DNA from: Dehalococcoidia bacterium
GTDB taxonomy: Bacteria; Chloroflexota; Dehalococcoidia; Lucifugimonadales; UBA826
Length of the DNA: 64,000 nucleotides
Assembly: GCA_029936675.1 (NCBI GenBank)
Contig: JAPYSB010000003.1
Span: 31,489 to 95,488, forward strand
Direction of reading: 5' to 3'
The notes under the pieces were generated by a model, which saw only the letters and a program-made list of their open reading frames with translations, searched no databases and was not told the DNA's origin. Every line of letters starts with the position of its first letter. Positions within the stretch are counted from its first letter, which is position 1. A program made the translations under genes and the position numbers. Of the stretch, positions 62,051-64,000 are shown piece after piece.

Positions 62051-63280
62051 TTAATCTCTTCGATTAGAAAGCTTCGTTTGAAAAGTGTCCAAATCAGGTT
62101 TGGTTTCAATTGGGGCCACAAAATCTCCCATTGCCTCTAAAGTTTTTAGGCCATTTCCTGTGACGAAGGCCACAGTGACTTCGTCTTTTTTAATCTTACC
62201 TTGTCTAACCAGTCTTTTTAGGCTGGATATTACCACTCCACCTGCTGTTTCCGTAAATATTCCTTCTGTTTCCGCAAGCAGACGGATACCATCGACTATC
62301 GAATTTTCGTAGGCAAAAACCCCGGTACCCCCGGTATCGCGAAGAACTTCAAGCGAATATGGTCCTGCGGCAGGGTTGCCAATGGCCAAAGATTTTGCAA
62401 TCGTTTTAGGTCTAACGGGCTTGACTTGGTTATTGCCAGATTCAAATGCCTCAACAATAGGTGCACATCCTTCTGCTTGGGCAAGGTGCATTTTTGTCTT
62501 GGCTTTGTCAATTAACCCGATCGCTTCGAATTCTTCCAAACCTTTCCAAATTTTCGTATGTAGCTCGCCTGATGCCCCCGGGACTACACAGTGGTCAGGA
62601 GCTTTCCAACCTAATTGTTCAGCGACCTCATATCCTAGAGTTTTGCTCCCTTCTGCATAATATGGGCGCATGTTTATATTTACAAACGCCCACCTGTGGG
62701 CGTCTGCGAGTTCACTGCAGAACCTGTTAGCCTGATCGTATGTGCCCTCTACCGCTACCATAGTAGGGCCATAAACAGCTGCTCCTAGAATTTTTCCTTG
62801 TTCAAGATCAGCTGGATAAAACACCATTGTCTCCATCCCTGCCTTTGCTCCGTGGGCTGCAACTGACCCCATTAAATTACCAGTAGAAACGCATGCTAGA
62901 ACTTCAAACTCAAATTCAAGAGCCTTTGTTGTTGTGACAGACACGGGACGATCCTTGAAAGAGAAAGTGGGATTTACGCTGTCGTTTTTTATGTAAAGGT
63001 GATCCAAGCCTATCTGACGCCCTAGGTTTTTCGCATGAATTAGAGGAGTAAACCCAGTTGATATATCAACTGCAGATTCCCTGTCCACTGGCAAGAAATC
63101 ATGGTATCTCCACATAGTATTTGGCCCAGATTCAATGCTTTTCCTCGAGACTGATTTAGCTACAGAATCATAATCATAGGAGACTTCCAAAGGTCCAAAA
63201 CAGAACTCACAGGCATTTAATGGCTCTATGGGATATTCGCTTTTGCATTCTCTACATTGTAGGCATTTTACGTGCGGCAA
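62051..63280 (-). CDS. thrC: Threonine synthase, PLP-dependent, with N-terminal zinc ribbon
   Basis: This enzyme converts O-phosphohomoserine to threonine. The 409-aa protein begins with a ribbon of four to five cysteines (C6, C9, C12, C24, C27 counted from the chosen start). The PLP Lys is in NPTFSFKDRPVS, and the catalytic Ser/Gly-rich region is VSTGNLMGSVAAHGA. The TTG at 63280 is chosen because AAGGAG lies 7 nt upstream; a TTG at 63304 is possible. It heads the group with the NIL and CysO-like genes. Co-location with a sulfur carrier raises the option that this is a phosphohomoserine-dependent sulfhydrylase. Confidence 0.9.
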   Translation of the reverse strand: MPHVKCLQCRECKSEYPIEPLNACEFCFGPLEVSYDYDSVAKSVSRKSIESGPNTMWRYHDFLPVDRESAVDISTGFTPLIHAKNLGRQIGLDHLYIKNDSVNPTFSFKDRPVSVTTTKALEFEFEVLACVSTGNLMGSVAAHGAKAGMETMVFYPADLEQGKILGAAVYGPTMVAVEGTYDQANRFCSELADAHRWAFVNINMRPYYAEGSKTLGYEVAEQLGWKAPDHCVVPGASGELHTKIWKGLEEFEAIGLIDKAKTKMHLAQAEGCAPIVEAFESGNNQVKPVRPKTIAKSLAIGNPAAGPYSLEVLRDTGGTGVFAYENSIVDGIRLLAETEGIFTETAGGVVISSLKRLVRQGKIKKDEVTVAFVTGNGLKTLEAMGDFVAPIETKPDLDTFQTKLSNRRD

Positions 63281-63424
63281 CCTTTTGCTCCTTGGTTTTC
63301 TCAATGCAGTTGCTTAAGACTGCACAACTTGGGACACCAATTGAAATAAGGATCAGGCAGGAAATATTAGCAATCTAGTGAATTCAGTGTCAAGGAAATA
63401 AGAAACAATTTTAAGCTTATTCAT

Positions 63425-64000
63425 CTATAAATTTGCTATTGCATTCAATATTGGTCCTTTTGACCTTATGTCCCCAACGATAGCTATATTTAGTTTTGAG
63501 ACATCCAAATATTGGAAAGCGGCTGTTTGTAATTTCAATTTGTCATTTTTATCTATAGACTCTTTAATGACACTCTCACACTCTATCTGGTTATTGAATA
63601 ACTCCTGATGAGCATTCCATGCAGCGACGGCCTGTGAATCATCCATTCTTAACTGCATTCTCCCTTTTAAGATTTGTTTGGCACGAACGACCTCAGAATT
63701 CTCTAGTCTTGTTTTTAAGTTTTCTACCTCTGTCAAAATAGCTTTTATGGCATCAATGTATTTATTCTTATCAACCGCCAAAGTTATCCTGAAGTCTCCG
63801 ATATCGTGCAAATGTGTGACTCCTGACTCTATATCATAGACCAAACCGAGCCGTTCTCTTATTTCTTGGAATAGCCTGCTGCTCATTCCATCTCCTAAAA
63901 TGACATTCAATAGGTCTAGTGCATATCTATCAGGATGGGTTATAGATACTCCGGGATATCCGAGATGAATATGAACTTGTTCGATATCTCTTTTTTCTAC
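63425..64000 (-). CDS. M16-family zinc peptidase (processing-peptidase type), C-terminal part
   Basis: The frame is open from the stop at 63425 to the right edge of the window, giving 191 residues. This is the C-terminal domain of an M16 (insulinase/pitrilysin-type) protein. Typical motifs are QVHIHLGYPGVSITHPDRYALDL, then LGDGMSSRLFQEIRERLGLVYDI and a late AWNAHQEL. The N-terminal HxxEH zinc domain lies beyond the window. Activity (protease or inactive partner) cannot be judged from this part. Confidence 0.92.
   Translation of the reverse strand, partial: VEKRDIEQVHIHLGYPGVSITHPDRYALDLLNVILGDGMSSRLFQEIRERLGLVYDIESGVTHLHDIGDFRITLAVDKNKYIDAIKAILTEVENLKTRLENSEVVRAKQILKGRMQLRMDDSQAVAAWNAHQELFNNQIECESVIKESIDKNDKLKLQTAAFQYLDVSKLNIAIVGDIRSKGPILNAIANL

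Overview
This 64-kb window looks like a chromosomal segment of an uncultured marine-type Chloroflexota (Dehalococcoidia, SAR202-like). The assignment is inferred from gene content and not from a marker-gene tree. Pointers are the HpcH/HpaI aldolase, amidohydrolase, PuuE-like deacetylase and CaiB/BaiF genes typical of that group, two PPOX-type (probably flavin- or F420-binding) proteins, a DUF5671 membrane protein, a TIGR01906/DUF1461 protein and the pyrR-pyrB-pyrC-carA-carB order. Coding density is high, base composition is moderate to AT-leaning, and TTG, GTG and possibly ATT starts are used.

Layout. 0-7 kb: an oligopeptide-type ABC importer operon (solute-binding protein, two permeases, two ATPases, one membrane protein). 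7-14.6 kb: catabolic and accessory genes (nucleoside hydrolase, SRAP protein, HpcH/HpaI aldolase, a frameshifted DUF1330 gene, a DUF4432/aldose-epimerase-like protein, an amidohydrolase, a PuuE-like deacetylase). 14.8-23 kb: an accessory stretch with a PPOX protein, a protein with three Cys/His finger repeats, an Eis-like acetyltransferase, a tandem-duplicated protein of unknown function, an ABC exporter and a CoA-transferase. A 56-bp direct repeat occurs at 16.6 and 22.9 kb, and the second copy lies beside tRNA-Lys. 23-33 kb: housekeeping genes lepB, a SIMPL lipoprotein, dcd, the riboflavin operon ribD-ribE-ribBA-ribH, meaB, an inositol-phosphatase-like gene, a HAD protein and mutL. 33-41 kb: an ABC-2 exporter, small ferredoxin-fold proteins, an amidase with a GatC/AtzG-like partner, mazG, DUF1461, a second PPOX protein, a GNAT enzyme and a two-subunit CoA-transferase. 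41-52.6 kb: a long minus-strand pyrimidine operon preceded by what reads as a PyrR attenuator and containing GDPD, an OsmC-family gene and sbcC. 52.7-64 kb: Nudix, GNAT, MBL hydrolase, DUF5671, rph, aroK-aroB, TauE, tgt, a CysO-like/NIL/thrC cluster and the end of an M16 peptidase gene.

The strongest discovery candidate is the OsmC-family gene at 43838-44347. Its reading frame is interrupted by one in-frame TGA at the position where the family carries its first redox cysteine. A hairpin with a bacterial-SECIS-like geometry follows directly. This suggests a selenocysteine-containing OsmC protein, translationally coupled to carB.

Other notable signals are the PyrR-binding-loop/terminator leader, the 56-bp repeat with three GTCGG-type iterons beside tRNA-Lys, the Cys/His-finger protein, a perfect 36-bp palindrome inside aroB, the GatC/AtzG-like amidase partner, and a CysO-like sulfur carrier whose diglycine is masked by a terminal Arg.
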